This document shows positions 33,089 through 42,884 of a DNA stretch of 59,526 bases, in pieces. Source of the stretch: CAYLNH01 sp964384625. Lineage in GTDB: Bacteria; Verrucomicrobiota; Lentisphaeria; JABSQK01. The translations under genes and the position numbers were made by a program. The stretch covers positions 1-59,526 of the forward strand of contig CAYLNH010000010.1 of NCBI GenBank assembly GCA_964384625.1, given 5' to 3'. The notes beneath the pieces are model-generated. The model ran no database searches and was not told where the DNA came from. It was given only the letters and a program-made list of their open reading frames with translations. Numbering within the stretch: position 1 is the stretch's first letter; every line of letters starts with the position of its first letter.

Positions 33089-34885
33089 TCAAATCAGGTT
33101 TTCAACAATAAACTCTCGGCGTTCCGGGGTGTTCTGGCCCATAAAGAAATCCAGCAGTTCCGGAACCTCGTGGAGCTTCTCGATCTCCACCGGCACGAGG
33201 CGCATATCGTCACCGATAAACTGGCCGAACTCCTTGGGGTCGATCTCCCCGAGCCCCTTGAAGCGCGTGATTTCGGCGCCGCGCCCGATTGTCTTCACCG
33301 CCGCGCCCCGGTCCTCCTCATCGTAGCAGTAGATCGTCTCTTTCTTGTTGCGCACCCGATACAGTGGCGTCTCCAGAATAAAGAGATGGTCGTGCAGAAT
33401 GAGTTCTTTATAAAAATAGAGGAAGAAGGTCAGCAGCAGGTTGCGGATATGCATGCCGTCGTCGTCGGCATCCGTCGCGATGATCACCTTGCCGTAGCGC
33501 AGGCCCTCGAGGCCGTCCTCGATGTTCAGCGCCTTGGTGATGCAGTAGAATTCATCGTTCTTGATCACCAGGTCGCGTTTCTTGCCGTAGCAGTTCAGCG
33601 GCTTGCCTTTGAGGGGGAAGATGGCCTGGGTCAACACATCCCGGGAGCTGATCATCGGGCCGACGGCGGAATCACCCTCCGCCAGGAAGATCATGGTGTC
33701 GTCGCCTTTGGCGGACTTGTCGCCGAGGTGGTACTTGCAGTCCTTCAGCTTCGGAATTTTGAGGGCCATCTTCTTGGCCTTCTCTTTGCCGAGCTTGCGG
33801 ACGGCCTGCACCTGTTTCCGGACCTTGGCGTTCTGACCGACCTTCGCCATCATCTTCTCAGCGATCCCCTGGTTCTTGTGCAGGAAGCGCTCGACGATGT
33901 TCTTGACCTTGTTGACCAGCTCGGTGCGGATTTCGGAGTTGCCGAGTTTGTTCTTGGTCTGCGACTCGAACACAGGTTCTTTCAGTTTGACGACGATGGC
34001 GCCGAAGATGCCGTTGCGGACGTCGTTGCCGTCAAAACTCTTGCGGGCATAGCTGTTGACCGCCTTGAGGATGCCCTCGCGGAAGGCCGACTGATGGGTG
34101 CCGCCGTCGCTGGTGTATTGGCCGTTGACGAAGGAGTAGAAGTTCTCGCCGTACTCCGAGGTATGGCAGAAGGCAAACTCGAGCTGGGCTTCGCGGTGAT
34201 GGATGATGTCGTAGATCCGGTCGCCGTTGACCTTTTCCTCGAGCATGTCGAACAGGCCGTTGCGCGAGAAGATCTTCTCGCCGTTGTATTCGAGGGTCAG
34301 CCCGCTGTTCAGGTAGGCGTAGTTCCACAGCCGGCGTTTGATGTACTTGTCGCGGAACTTGTACTTCGGGAACATCTTCGTATCGGGGATGAAGCGCATC
34401 ATGGTGCCGTTGGGCTGGTCGGTCTTGCCCTTCTTCTTGCTCTGCAGGTCGCCGCGCTTGAACGTCGCCTGGAAATATTTGCCGTCCCGGAACGAGGTCA
34501 CCTCGAAGAACTCGGACAGCGCATTGACGGCTTTTGTGCCGACGCCGTTGAGACCGACGGAGAACTGAAACACGTCGTCGTTGAATTTGGCGCCGGTGTT
34601 GATCTGGCTGACGCAGTCAATCACCTTACCCAGGGGGATGCCGCGGCCGTAGTCGCGGATCACGACCTCCTTGTCCTCCACCTGGACCTCGATCTTGCGG
34701 CCGTTGCCCATGATGAACTCGTCGACGCCGTTGTCGATGACTTCTTTGATCAGGATGTAGATGCCGTCGTCGGCGTGGTTGCCGCTGCCGAGGCGGCCGA
34801 TGTACATGCCGGGCCGCAGCCGGATGTGTTCCAGCGATTTCAGCGACTTGACTGCAGCTTCGTCGTATTTGGTTTGCTTGGCCAT
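33089..34885 (-). CDS. parE: DNA topoisomerase IV subunit B
   Basis: 598 residues of the GHKL/TOPRIM type. LEHIRLRPGMYIG, KEVIDNGVDEF, IRDYGRGIPLG and LNGVGTKAVNALSEFF form the ATP-binding site. The TOPRIM has FLAEGDSAVGPM and IATDADDDGMHIRNLL. It supplies the ATPase and the Mg2+ site for strand passage with ParC. ATG 34885 has GGAGG eight bases upstream; the reading frame stays open far beyond it toward 35467, but that part has no family similarity. It is the promoter-proximal gene of a parE-parC operon, and the 5' leader is about 100 nt. Confidence 0.95.
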   Translation of the reverse strand: MAKQTKYDEAAVKSLKSLEHIRLRPGMYIGRLGSGNHADDGIYILIKEVIDNGVDEFIMGNGRKIEVQVEDKEVVIRDYGRGIPLGKVIDCVSQINTGAKFNDDVFQFSVGLNGVGTKAVNALSEFFEVTSFRDGKYFQATFKRGDLQSKKKGKTDQPNGTMMRFIPDTKMFPKYKFRDKYIKRRLWNYAYLNSGLTLEYNGEKIFSRNGLFDMLEEKVNGDRIYDIIHHREAQLEFAFCHTSEYGENFYSFVNGQYTSDGGTHQSAFREGILKAVNSYARKSFDGNDVRNGIFGAIVVKLKEPVFESQTKNKLGNSEIRTELVNKVKNIVERFLHKNQGIAEKMMAKVGQNAKVRKQVQAVRKLGKEKAKKMALKIPKLKDCKYHLGDKSAKGDDTMIFLAEGDSAVGPMISSRDVLTQAIFPLKGKPLNCYGKKRDLVIKNDEFYCITKALNIEDGLEGLRYGKVIIATDADDDGMHIRNLLLTFFLYFYKELILHDHLFILETPLYRVRNKKETIYCYDEEDRGAAVKTIGRGAEITRFKGLGEIDPKEFGQFIGDDMRLVPVEIEKLHEVPELLDFFMGQNTPERREFIVENLI

Positions 34886-34991
34886 AGAAAAAGCCTCCGA
34901 TGGTCGGGCTACAAGGGATACGCAAACGCGTTGCGCAAGTCGGTAGCAGCCTCCTTTAGTGCCTCTGCGCGCTGAATCGGCGCAATGATCA

Positions 34992-35020
34992 AGCTTAGCG
35001 AGGGACAGCGTTTTTGTCAA
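34992..35020 (-). promoter_or_regulatory. sigma70-like promoter of parE-parC
   Basis: On the minus strand: TTGACA (35020-35015), 17-bp spacer, TAAGCT (34997-34992). The -35 is perfect and the spacing optimal; the -10 is weak. It lies about 107 bp before the parE ATG in the 310-bp gap between parE and the histidine kinase gene, which otherwise holds no clear gene. Confidence 0.6.
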
Positions 35021-35195
35021 GCAAATCACAACAGAATCTGAGCTTGTCGGAATGGCGCCAAACCCCCTCCAGGAAGTGGTCCAAAGCATTTGCCTCCGTG
35101 GCCGTCCCGGGGTATTGATAGAGAAAGGGAGAACCGGATTGGACTGGGGCCTGGAGGTCCCGGTCCGCGGCAACGAAAGGACATGGTTGGCAAAC

Positions 35196-36614
35196 ATGGT
35201 GAAGCTCGATCCACAGGCAACGGCAAGCTTTGCTCTGGCCCCGGAGGCCGTGGCGCCGGTCGCGGTTGATTTCCTTGACGACCGCAACTTCAGCGACACT
35301 GTCCTGCGGCACAACGTCATCTGGTTCATCAATCTCCGGTGGGTGATTGTCGGCATCCTGGCGGTCTTGTGCGGGTTGACGGTGTTTTCGGTGCCGGAGC
35401 ATCTGGGGCTGCAGTTGACGCCCGGCTGGATCGGCAGCCTGGGCGCGGCACTGGCCCTGGTGAACATCGGGTATTGGCTCCACTACCGCCGGCTGCCGCA
35501 GGAACCGCACGCCGCCATCAAGGTCAATCTCTGGGTGCAGATTGTCGTCGACCTCATCTCCGTCACCGTTGTCGTCCATTTTGCCGGATCGACCTGCAGC
35601 TATGCCCCGTTCCTCTACGCCATCCATATCATCCTTGCCTGCGTCTTCTTTCCCACCGTCAGCAGCCTGGTGACAGTGGCGCTTTCCTCCAGCCTCTACG
35701 CCGGCTGCGTGCTGGCGGAATGGCAGGGCTGGCTGGCACCGAAATGCATGTACATCAACATGGATGACACCACCATCGGCGGCGGCGTGGTGGCCTTGCA
35801 GGTCGCTTCGGCGATCATCCTCTGGGTCTCCATCTGGCTGATTGCCGCGCGGTTGTCCCGGATTCTGCGGCTGCGGGAACATGCCCTGCTGCAGACCCAG
35901 CGGGCGCTCTCGGAAACCTATCGCGTCGGGCAGGAGCATATGCGCCATACGACCCACCAGATGAAAGCCCCGCTGGACGCGATCCGCAGCAATATCAGCC
36001 TGCTGCGACAGGGGTTTGCCGGCGAGATCACCCCGGCCGCAGAAGCCCTGCTGGACAAGATCGACGGCCGCGCCGAAGCCCTGGCGGCCGCGATCTCCGC
36101 CATCCTCGACCTGGCCAGCCTCAAAGCCGGTCAGCAGGTCGTTACCAAAGTCGGCACTGTCGACCTCAAGGACCTCCTTGAGCAATGCCTTGAAGCAGTC
36201 GAAGCCACCGCCCGCGCCCGTCGGATTCAATTGAACGCCGAACTGCAGTCCATGCCGTTCCGCGGCAATCCGTCGGCCCTGCGCATGCTGTTCGACAACC
36301 TGTTGACCAACGCTGTCAACTACTCCCACGACGGCGGTCGGGTAGAGGTCCGCATGGCGCCGCCCGAGATTCAGGTCGTCGATCACGGCATCGGGATTCC
36401 CGCCGACAAACTGGATCGTATTTTCGAGGAATTCTATCGGACGCCCGAAGCCAAACAGCACAACCACCGCTCGTCCGGCGTCGGTATGGCGATCGTTCGC
36501 CACGCCGCGGCTCTGCACGGCATCCAGATCAAGATCCGCAGCAAGGTCAACCGGGGCACGACGGTCACGCTGGTCATCCCCGAGCCGGCGGCGTCGCCGG
36601 ATCTGCGCGACTGA
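35196..36614 (+). CDS. Membrane sensor histidine kinase (orphan)
   Basis: About 472 residues. The first 220 have several transmembrane segments (FINLRWVIVGILAVLCGLTVF, LVNIGYWLHY, IVVDLISVTVVVHFAG, ILACVFFPTVSSLVTVAL, VASAIILWVSIWLIAARL), with no periplasmic domain. The phosphoacceptor is the His at 35955-35957 in HQMKAPLDAIRSNI (H-box). The ATPase boxes are FDNLLTNAVNYSHD (N), VDHGIGIPADK (G1), IFEEFYRT (F) and GVGMAIVRHAAALHG (G2). No HAMP domain and no response regulator in the window. The start is uncertain: ATG 35196, or an upstream TTG at 35187 with AAAGGA before it. It shares the divergent region with parE. Confidence 0.88.
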   Translation: MVKLDPQATASFALAPEAVAPVAVDFLDDRNFSDTVLRHNVIWFINLRWVIVGILAVLCGLTVFSVPEHLGLQLTPGWIGSLGAALALVNIGYWLHYRRLPQEPHAAIKVNLWVQIVVDLISVTVVVHFAGSTCSYAPFLYAIHIILACVFFPTVSSLVTVALSSSLYAGCVLAEWQGWLAPKCMYINMDDTTIGGGVVALQVASAIILWVSIWLIAARLSRILRLREHALLQTQRALSETYRVGQEHMRHTTHQMKAPLDAIRSNISLLRQGFAGEITPAAEALLDKIDGRAEALAAAISAILDLASLKAGQQVVTKVGTVDLKDLLEQCLEAVEATARARRIQLNAELQSMPFRGNPSALRMLFDNLLTNAVNYSHDGGRVEVRMAPPEIQVVDHGIGIPADKLDRIFEEFYRTPEAKQHNHRSSGVGMAIVRHAAALHGIQIKIRSKVNRGTTVTLVIPEPAASPDLRD

Positions 36615-36664
36615 CCCGGGGCCGGCGCGTCGGGTCAAAGCCGACCGCGGCCCGCGGCGCGCCG

Positions 36665-38959
36665 TCAACCGCTGAAGTCCGCCGCGCCGACTTCGTGGTG
36701 GCCGGCGGACAACTCGATATCGCGCCCGCCATGGCGGAGAATGGCGCGAATATGGTGCGGCAACTCGATCGTGAAGCCCTGCTCCTGCCGGTAGCTGACC
36801 CGGACCGGGCCGCGGGGCGTGGCGAAGCCGCCGCTGATCTGCTGCAGGTCGCCCAGGTGCGGGGCAATGAGCAACTCGCGGCAACCGGGGATGAGAATGC
36901 TGAAGCCCAGGATCGTGTTGAGGATCTGGTAGCTGCCGGCGTTCGACCAGGCGTGGCACATGGAGCGGCCGTGGTTTAGGGCTTCCGGCCAGGTCGTAAA
37001 CCCCTGCCGGATCATCTCATAGTACGGCGTCAGGCGACTGAGAATCAGGTCCTGGCGATCGACCTTCTTCCAGGCCTCGAACAGGTAGAACTGCCCGAAG
37101 TACGCGGCCTGACACAGCGATTCGTCGTCGGCCAGCCGTTGCGCCAGTGCGTCGGCGTCGTCCGCCAGGTCGACCAGCACGGCCCAGGCATTGGTCAGTT
37201 GTGAGGCGACGTCATGCTGCAGTGAGTCGAGGAACAGCCCGCGGCCGGCGTCCCAGAACGCTGTTCTGGCGGCGCGCCGGAGGGCGGCGGCCGTATCGCG
37301 GTAGTCTTCCGCGCGGCTGTCGTCGCCGAGTTCTTCGAAGAGCACGGCCAGTTTATCGAGGGCGTAAATCACCATGAACTGGGTAATCGCCGTCGGCCCG
37401 GTTTTCACGCCCGGCACCTGGCCGTCGAAGTCGCGGCACCATTCCGGGCTCCAGTCGGCGACGCACCAGTATTGCAGCGGCCCGATGAGATTGTCCCGGC
37501 CGATGCGGCGGGTAAACCAGCGGACCACTTCGTCCGCGCCGAAGACCTCCTCGGCAATGGTGTAGGCTTCGCCGTTGTACTGGTACCAGTCCCACAGCAT
37601 GAACAGGTAGTGCAGCGACCAGTAGGGGATCACCTGCGTGTTGCGGTTGGGATAGCGCGATTGCGTCAGGCCGTCGGGGATGCGGCTCCAGTGGAAGGCG
37701 CGAATGGCCTGCAGCGGCAGACTGGTGTCGCCGCTGACTGCATACGTGTACAACATCTGCATCTGTGTGTCGCCGGCATACTGCAGTTGCTCGTAGTAGG
37801 GGCAGTCCTCGTAGGTCTCGTGGGCACACGCCTGTTGCGTGCGGACGCCGATGGCCCACATCCGGTTGAGCTCTTTGCTGCTGCTCCTGAACGGCGCCGC
37901 CGGCTCGATCGGATAGTGGCAGTCCGTCAGCGCCAGGGTCAACTGCAGATCGCCCGCGGCGCGGACTTCGATATAGCGTGCCGTGCGCCAGTGGATCGGG
38001 GTCCACGTGCCGCTGCCGTCAACCACCAGTTCATCGGCGTTGCCGTACAATCCCGCCGCGGTCGGCTGGTCGGCGTCGGGGTTGCCCTCATTCAGCCGCT
38101 CGGCGTATGTCAGTCGGATTTCGCCTTTGCCGGAAACCGTTGCCAGCGGATATGCCGTGGCCAGCGCGGTCAGCTCAACCAGCGCCCGCGTGTCGCCGCC
38201 GGCCGGCCGCATGAGCAGCGTGCCCTCCTGCAGTTCGACGCCGTCGTCGGCTGCGAGGATCTTCGAGAATTCCACGGGCGCCAGCGTCAACGGCTTGATC
38301 GAGCGCGGGATCAGACGGTGCGGCAGGAAGCCGTCATTCACGTTCTCCGGCGTGAACGCCGTGTGCACCACCGTGGCCGGCGTCCAGCCGTCGGACGCCG
38401 CGACCGTCTGGCCGGCGAGTGTGACGCGCTCGTTCATGCCGGTGAAGTTCGGGACCACACCGGGAATGAACTCGACGGCATCGTCGATCCGGACCTCCCA
38501 GCGTGCGTCCGTGGCCAGATCCAGGATCTCCTCGCCGTAGTCATCCTCGATGCAGCCGTCGGCGACGAAGACAGTGGCGGCGGTCATCCGGCTGCCGGGC
38601 GCGGCCGGCGGCTCGGTGTACGAGAAGGTCTTGGCATAGCAATCCACCCGGACCAGGATCGTGTTCGTCCCTTCGACCAGGTCGTCGGTGAGGTCCAGCG
38701 TGTCGTAGAACTGGTGGGCGACGTCGCCTTTCTGCGGCCCGCGCGTCAGCAATCTGCCGTTGACCCAGAGCATGTAGCAGGTGTCCGCCGAGATCGCCAG
38801 TTGCCCGCCGGCGCCCGCCGGACAGTCGAAGGACCGCCGGAAATAACGGCACTGAATCGGCCGCGGATCCGGACAACGGCCGCCGAGACCTTCGGTACTC
38901 CAGATCCACTTCGCCTTGCCGGTGAAGAACGTATTCGGCTTGGGGCTGACGTATTCCAT
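36665..38959 (-). CDS. GH78-family alpha-L-rhamnosidase-like enzyme
   Basis: 764 residues. The central HETYEDCPYYEQLQYAGDTQ (about 37777-37833) is the GH78 acid/base region (D/E-C-P-Y-x-E-x-x-x-Y-x-G-D). It is preceded by beta-sandwich N-domains (CYMLWVNGRLLTRGPQ) and followed by the (alpha/alpha)6 barrel with WSLHYLFMLWDWYQYNGE and EALNHGRSMCHAWSNAGSYQI, and a C-terminal beta-domain. It would remove terminal alpha-L-rhamnose by inversion. No signal peptide, so probably cytoplasmic on imported oligosaccharides. No transporter or regulator is adjacent; it is tail to tail with the kinase gene. Confidence 0.9.
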   Translation of the reverse strand: MEYVSPKPNTFFTGKAKWIWSTEGLGGRCPDPRPIQCRYFRRSFDCPAGAGGQLAISADTCYMLWVNGRLLTRGPQKGDVAHQFYDTLDLTDDLVEGTNTILVRVDCYAKTFSYTEPPAAPGSRMTAATVFVADGCIEDDYGEEILDLATDARWEVRIDDAVEFIPGVVPNFTGMNERVTLAGQTVAASDGWTPATVVHTAFTPENVNDGFLPHRLIPRSIKPLTLAPVEFSKILAADDGVELQEGTLLMRPAGGDTRALVELTALATAYPLATVSGKGEIRLTYAERLNEGNPDADQPTAAGLYGNADELVVDGSGTWTPIHWRTARYIEVRAAGDLQLTLALTDCHYPIEPAAPFRSSSKELNRMWAIGVRTQQACAHETYEDCPYYEQLQYAGDTQMQMLYTYAVSGDTSLPLQAIRAFHWSRIPDGLTQSRYPNRNTQVIPYWSLHYLFMLWDWYQYNGEAYTIAEEVFGADEVVRWFTRRIGRDNLIGPLQYWCVADWSPEWCRDFDGQVPGVKTGPTAITQFMVIYALDKLAVLFEELGDDSRAEDYRDTAAALRRAARTAFWDAGRGLFLDSLQHDVASQLTNAWAVLVDLADDADALAQRLADDESLCQAAYFGQFYLFEAWKKVDRQDLILSRLTPYYEMIRQGFTTWPEALNHGRSMCHAWSNAGSYQILNTILGFSILIPGCRELLIAPHLGDLQQISGGFATPRGPVRVSYRQEQGFTIELPHHIRAILRHGGRDIELSAGHHEVGAADFSG

Positions 38960-39143
38960 GGCTCCCCGCCCGCGGTTTGAATTGCCGTTTGACTTGCGAC
39001 GGCAGTACTGTTGCCGCCGCCGCCGCCGGTTTCAAGTCTCAATCGCGTCCCGATTCGGGTGACTGCACGCCCTCTTGTATCGACGGCAAACTGCCGCTAC
39101 GTTGAATACAAAGGAAGGATTCCAAGGAGGTCCTGAGGTGGTT

Positions 39144-40214
39144 ATGAACAGATTCATCAGATTTGGCGTTTTCGCCCTGGTCCTGTCCGGCGCTTTGACG
39201 ACCCGTGGGCGCGCGGCGGTCCCGCCCGAGGCTGACGCCCGGATCCGCCAGAAGATCGAGGACGAGATGAATGCCGTTCTCGACCAGCTTATCGACCGCG
39301 AACGCTACGCCGGGTTGTACGGCCTCAAGTACCCGGTGGTCCAGCCGGCTGCCGGACTCGACAGTGTCCGGAAGGCCGCCAACGTGCATATCGAGAAACT
39401 GGCCCGCCAGAAATACCCGGACTCCCGGGGCAACGAACAGATGCGGGCCAATGCCGGGAAATACCGGCTCTGGGAACTGGGCGAGGACGTCGCGTTCACC
39501 ACCCTCGACGGCAAGACGTACAACGAAAAACTGCGGGAAGTCAAGACCTTCCTGATCAAGGTCGGCCCCAACGAAATCCGCAAGGAGGACCTGCCGGTCG
39601 ATGTCCGGGTCCACGTCGACCCGGCGCTGGCGGCCCGGGTCAAGGCGCAGGACCGCACCAAGTTGACCCGCAAGCTGATGGCCACCCGGATGGAGTATAT
39701 CCGGGAAGTCCGCTTGACCCAGGAAGAAGAGATCTTCCGGCGCGAAGGCTATATCAAAGTCGCCGGCCAGTGGCAGTCGGAATACGCCTTCTTCGAGAAC
39801 CGCATTGCAGAAGAACGGGCGCGCTATGACCGGTTCCTGCGGCCGCCGCTGGAGTACAAGCATTACTACAACGCCGGCTACCGGGTCTACAACGGCGAAT
39901 GGTACCCGCCGGAAGACGTCGACCGGCTGCTCGCTGCCGATCAGCCGGAGGACGACAAGAAACCGGCCGGTCCCAATCCCTTCGCGGTCATCGGCCGCAA
40001 AATCAAGTCGGCCTTCGGCGCCGGCGGCAAGAAGGCTGACGCCGACGGTGATGGCGCTGCGACCGATTCCGAGAGCGCTGCCGGCGATGAAGCAGACGGC
40101 GGTGCCTCCGATGTCCTCTGGGGGGTAGTTGCGGTTGTCGGCGCGATCATGGTTGCGGCGGTTCTCCTGGGGATCATCGTCAGCCTGGCCAACCGCAAAG
40201 GCAAGCGCCGCTGA
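39144..40214 (+). CDS. Secreted/membrane-anchored protein of unknown function
   Basis: About 356 residues. An N-terminal signal peptide (MNRFIRFGVFALVLSGALTT) is followed by a charged helical region, then TRMEYIREVRLTQEEEIFRREGYIKVAG (about 195-225), a YNGEWYPPEDVDRL motif and an acidic linker rich in Asp/Ala/Gly. Near the C-terminus there is one transmembrane segment (VLWGVVAVVGAIMVAAVLLG) and a basic end NRKGKRR, so the bulk is periplasmic. GTG 39138 with AAGGAGG seven bases upstream is an equally good start. It is divergent from GH78. No family recognised. A small GC hairpin follows the stop (40219-40231) without a T-tract. Confidence 0.72.
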   Translation: MNRFIRFGVFALVLSGALTTRGRAAVPPEADARIRQKIEDEMNAVLDQLIDRERYAGLYGLKYPVVQPAAGLDSVRKAANVHIEKLARQKYPDSRGNEQMRANAGKYRLWELGEDVAFTTLDGKTYNEKLREVKTFLIKVGPNEIRKEDLPVDVRVHVDPALAARVKAQDRTKLTRKLMATRMEYIREVRLTQEEEIFRREGYIKVAGQWQSEYAFFENRIAEERARYDRFLRPPLEYKHYYNAGYRVYNGEWYPPEDVDRLLAADQPEDDKKPAGPNPFAVIGRKIKSAFGAGGKKADADGDGAATDSESAAGDEADGGASDVLWGVVAVVGAIMVAAVLLGIIVSLANRKGKRR

Positions 40215-40411
40215 TCCCGCCGCCCGGCGGCATCCTGTTTGCTGAACCGGTTCGGGATGGAGCTCACGGGGAGGTCAGCAGACGAACCGTCGTCCCGGAC
40301 TTCGTCCGGCGACCGGATGGTCGCGGCAGCAACCAACTGCCGCCGCTGCGGCACTCCTTGGTGCCTGGTGAACGGGCGGCGCCGCCGCGGCGGCATTACA
40401 CAGGTTCTCCC

Positions 40412-40440
40412 TTGACTGCGGGCGTCTTCATGACTACTAT
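40412..40440 (+). promoter_or_regulatory. sigma70-like promoter of the cob operon
   Basis: TTGACT (40412-40417), 17-bp spacer, TACTAT (40435-40440), with transcription starting near 40447 and an expected leader of about 36 nt before cobU. That is too short for a cobalamin riboswitch. The preceding 197 bp (40215-40411) have no gene. Confidence 0.7.
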
Positions 40441-40482
40441 GCGGGTTCACCCTCTACCCAATGACCAGGCGCGGGATACATC

Positions 40483-41037
40483 ATGGGCAAAATCATCGTA
40501 GTCACCGGGGGCTGCCGCAGCGGCAAGAGCGCGTATGCGCAGCAGCTGGCGGAATCACTGCCGGAGCCGCGATACTATCTGGCGACCTGCCCGCCGATCG
40601 ACGAAGAGATGCGGCAACGCATCCGCCGGCACCAGGAGCAGCGGGCTCAGTGCAACTGGCAGACAATCGAGGAAGAAGTTGACGTCGCCCGCGCCATCAT
40701 GCAGGCCGGCGACGGGACGATTCTGCTGGACTGCCTGACGCTGTGGATCAACAACCTGATGTACGAGGCCGAGAACCGTCGGGCGGAGGTTTCGGAGGAC
40801 GATATCGCCGCCGCCGCCGACGGCCTGCTGCGCGCCGCCCGCGAGCGCCGGGGCACGACCATCTTCGTGACCAATGAAGTCGGTATGGGCATCATCCCGG
40901 ACAATCCGATTGTCCGCCGCTACCGCGATCTCGCCGGCCGCTGCAACCAGATCATGGGGGCGGCCGCCGACGAAGTTGTCCTGATGGTCAGTGGTATCCC
41001 AATGACTGTGAAGAAGGAGAACGAGTCGAAATCATGA
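40483..41037 (+). CDS. cobU: Adenosylcobinamide kinase / adenosylcobinamide-phosphate guanylyltransferase
   Basis: 184 residues. The P-loop GGCRSGKSAYAQQL, the RIRRHQEQR segment carrying the GMP-accepting His, and FVTNEVGMGIIPDN identify CobU. It phosphorylates adenosylcobinamide and transfers GMP to it, the first step of nucleotide-loop assembly. It is the first gene of the operon, and its stop overlaps the cobT start as ATGA. Confidence 0.95.
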   Translation: MGKIIVVTGGCRSGKSAYAQQLAESLPEPRYYLATCPPIDEEMRQRIRRHQEQRAQCNWQTIEEEVDVARAIMQAGDGTILLDCLTLWINNLMYEAENRRAEVSEDDIAAAADGLLRAARERRGTTIFVTNEVGMGIIPDNPIVRRYRDLAGRCNQIMGAAADEVVLMVSGIPMTVKKENESKS

Positions 41038-42101
41038 GTTTACTGGAATCAACCCTGGCAAGCATCGAGGGCGCCGACGCCGAGTATCGTGAGCAGGCCG
41101 CCGCCCGGCTGGAATCCCTGGCGATGCCGCACTGGGCCCTCGGCGGGCTTCTGGACCTCGCCGTCGACCTCGCCGGCATCACCCGTTCCATGAACCCGCC
41201 GGTCGACCGCCGGCTGGCGGTTGTCATGTGCGGCGACCACGGCGTCGTCGCTGAAGGCGTGACCAGCTACCCCTCGGACGTGACCCGCGCCATCCTGCTG
41301 ACCGCCGTTCACGGCGGCGCCGGCGTCAGTGTCCTGGCGCGGCAGGCCGATTGCGACGTGGTGGTGGTCGACATGGGCATCGCGTCCGACACCGGCAGCA
41401 TTGTGGCGGACAACTTCCTGTCCCGGCCGGTCGGTCCCGGCACCGAAAACCTGGCCGCCGGTCCGGCGATGACGCCGGAGCAGGCGCAGCAGGCGGTGGA
41501 GACCGGGATTAACATCGCCTGTACGCGCGGCGGCTCCAGCGACGTCCTGGTCACCGGCGAGATGGGGATCGGCAATACCACGCCGGCGACCGCGATCCTC
41601 TGCACGCTGACCGGCAAGAAGCCGAAGACCGTCACCGGCCGCGGCGCCGGCCTGGATGACGCCAAGCTGAAAACCAAGATCAGGATTATCGAGAAAGCGC
41701 TCAAGACCAACAAGCCGGACAAAACGGACGGCCTCGACGTCCTGGCCAAGGTCGGCGGCTTCGAGATCGGCGGCCTGGCCGGCGTCATCCTCGGCGCCGC
41801 CGCCATGCGTCGGCCGGTGGTCGTTGACGGGTTTATCTCGACCGCCGCCGCCATGATTGCCCACGCCCTGTGCCCCGCCGCCGCCGACTACATGATTTCG
41901 GGCCACGCCGGCGCCGAACCCGGGCACCAGGCCATGCTCGAGCATCTGGGCAAACAGCCGCTGCTGGACCTCGGTCTGCGCCTGGGCGAGGGCTCCGGCG
42001 CTGTCCTGGCGTTGCCGTTGCTGAATTCCGCGACGGCCGTCCTGCGGGAAATGTACACGCTGCAGGAAGCGATGGCGCTGAAAGCTCCGGACGGCGCCTG
42101 A
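41034..42101 (+). CDS. cobT: Nicotinate-nucleotide-dimethylbenzimidazole phosphoribosyltransferase
   Basis: 355 residues matching CobT along its length: VVMCGDHGVVAEGVTSYPSDVT, the catalytic loop GGAGVSVLARQADCD, TGEMGIGNTTPATAILC and the C-terminal GHAGAEPGHQAMLEHLG with the active-site Glu region. It activates the lower ligand base to alpha-ribazole phosphate. It overlaps cobU by four bases. Confidence 0.96.
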   Translation: MSLLESTLASIEGADAEYREQAAARLESLAMPHWALGGLLDLAVDLAGITRSMNPPVDRRLAVVMCGDHGVVAEGVTSYPSDVTRAILLTAVHGGAGVSVLARQADCDVVVVDMGIASDTGSIVADNFLSRPVGPGTENLAAGPAMTPEQAQQAVETGINIACTRGGSSDVLVTGEMGIGNTTPATAILCTLTGKKPKTVTGRGAGLDDAKLKTKIRIIEKALKTNKPDKTDGLDVLAKVGGFEIGGLAGVILGAAAMRRPVVVDGFISTAAAMIAHALCPAAADYMISGHAGAEPGHQAMLEHLGKQPLLDLGLRLGEGSGAVLALPLLNSATAVLREMYTLQEAMALKAPDGA

Positions 42102-42128
42102 ACCCCAACCCGTCGCGGAGACCGACCC

Positions 42129-42884
42129 ATGAAGCCCCTCTGTTCCGCGTTCGCCTTCCTGACCGTTCTCCGGCTGCCGGCCAACTGGTGCGGCGACGAG
42201 GACGACCTGGGACGCAGCGTCTGGTTCTTCCCGGTCGTCGGCATCTTCATCGGCGGTCTGCTGGTGGGTATTGCCGCGCTGACGGCGCAATTACTGCCGC
42301 CCTGGCCGCTGGCGGTCATCCTGGTGCTGACGTCCGCGGCGATTACCGGCGGCCTGCATCTGGACGGCCTGGCGGACACGGCCGACGGGTTCTTTTCGTC
42401 CCGGCCGCGCGGCAAGATCCTGGAGATCATGCATGACAGCCGCATCGGCGCCATGGGCGTGTTGGCGATCATCTTTGCGGTCGCCCTGAAGATCACGTCG
42501 CTGGCGCATCTGGCCGGCGGCGAACCGCTGCTGCTGTGGCAGGCGGCGCTGCTGATGCCGGTGGCCGGTCGCTGTTCCCTGGTGTTTGCGATGAGTCTGA
42601 TGCCCTATGCCCGCGAAGAAGGGCTGGCAACCCTGTTCTGGCAGCGCTCGCCCTGGCGCCTGCTCTGGGCTCTGGTCATCGTCGTCGGTCTCGGCTGGGC
42701 CGCGGGCGACATCCGCGGGCTGGTTGCTGCATTTGCGGCGCTGGCGACGACCTTGCTGTTGTGTATGTACAGCCACCGCAAGATCGGCGGCGGCACCGGC
42801 GATACCCTCGGCGCGACCAACGAGATCGTCGAGACGGTGGCGGTCCTGGCGTTCGTCGCCTGGCCGGAGGGACTCGGGGCATGA
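42129..42884 (+). CDS. cobS: Adenosylcobinamide-GDP ribazoletransferase (cobalamin synthase)
   Basis: 251 residues, a polytopic membrane enzyme. LDGLADTADGFFSSRPRGKILEIMHDSRIGAMG is the metal-binding active-site region (DGLADTADG with the D-x-x-x-D pattern), followed by hydrophobic helices, and GATNEIVETVAVL lies near the end. It joins alpha-ribazole phosphate with adenosylcobinamide-GDP, the last ligation. Its TGA overlaps the next ATG (ATGA 42881-42884). Confidence 0.95.
   Translation: MKPLCSAFAFLTVLRLPANWCGDEDDLGRSVWFFPVVGIFIGGLLVGIAALTAQLLPPWPLAVILVLTSAAITGGLHLDGLADTADGFFSSRPRGKILEIMHDSRIGAMGVLAIIFAVALKITSLAHLAGGEPLLLWQAALLMPVAGRCSLVFAMSLMPYAREEGLATLFWQRSPWRLLWALVIVVGLGWAAGDIRGLVAAFAALATTLLLCMYSHRKIGGGTGDTLGATNEIVETVAVLAFVAWPEGLGA

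Noticed and set aside
40215..40482. Possible cobalamin riboswitch before cobU
   Set aside because: The conserved core and B12-box strings are not seen, and the promoter leaves a leader of about 36 nt only.
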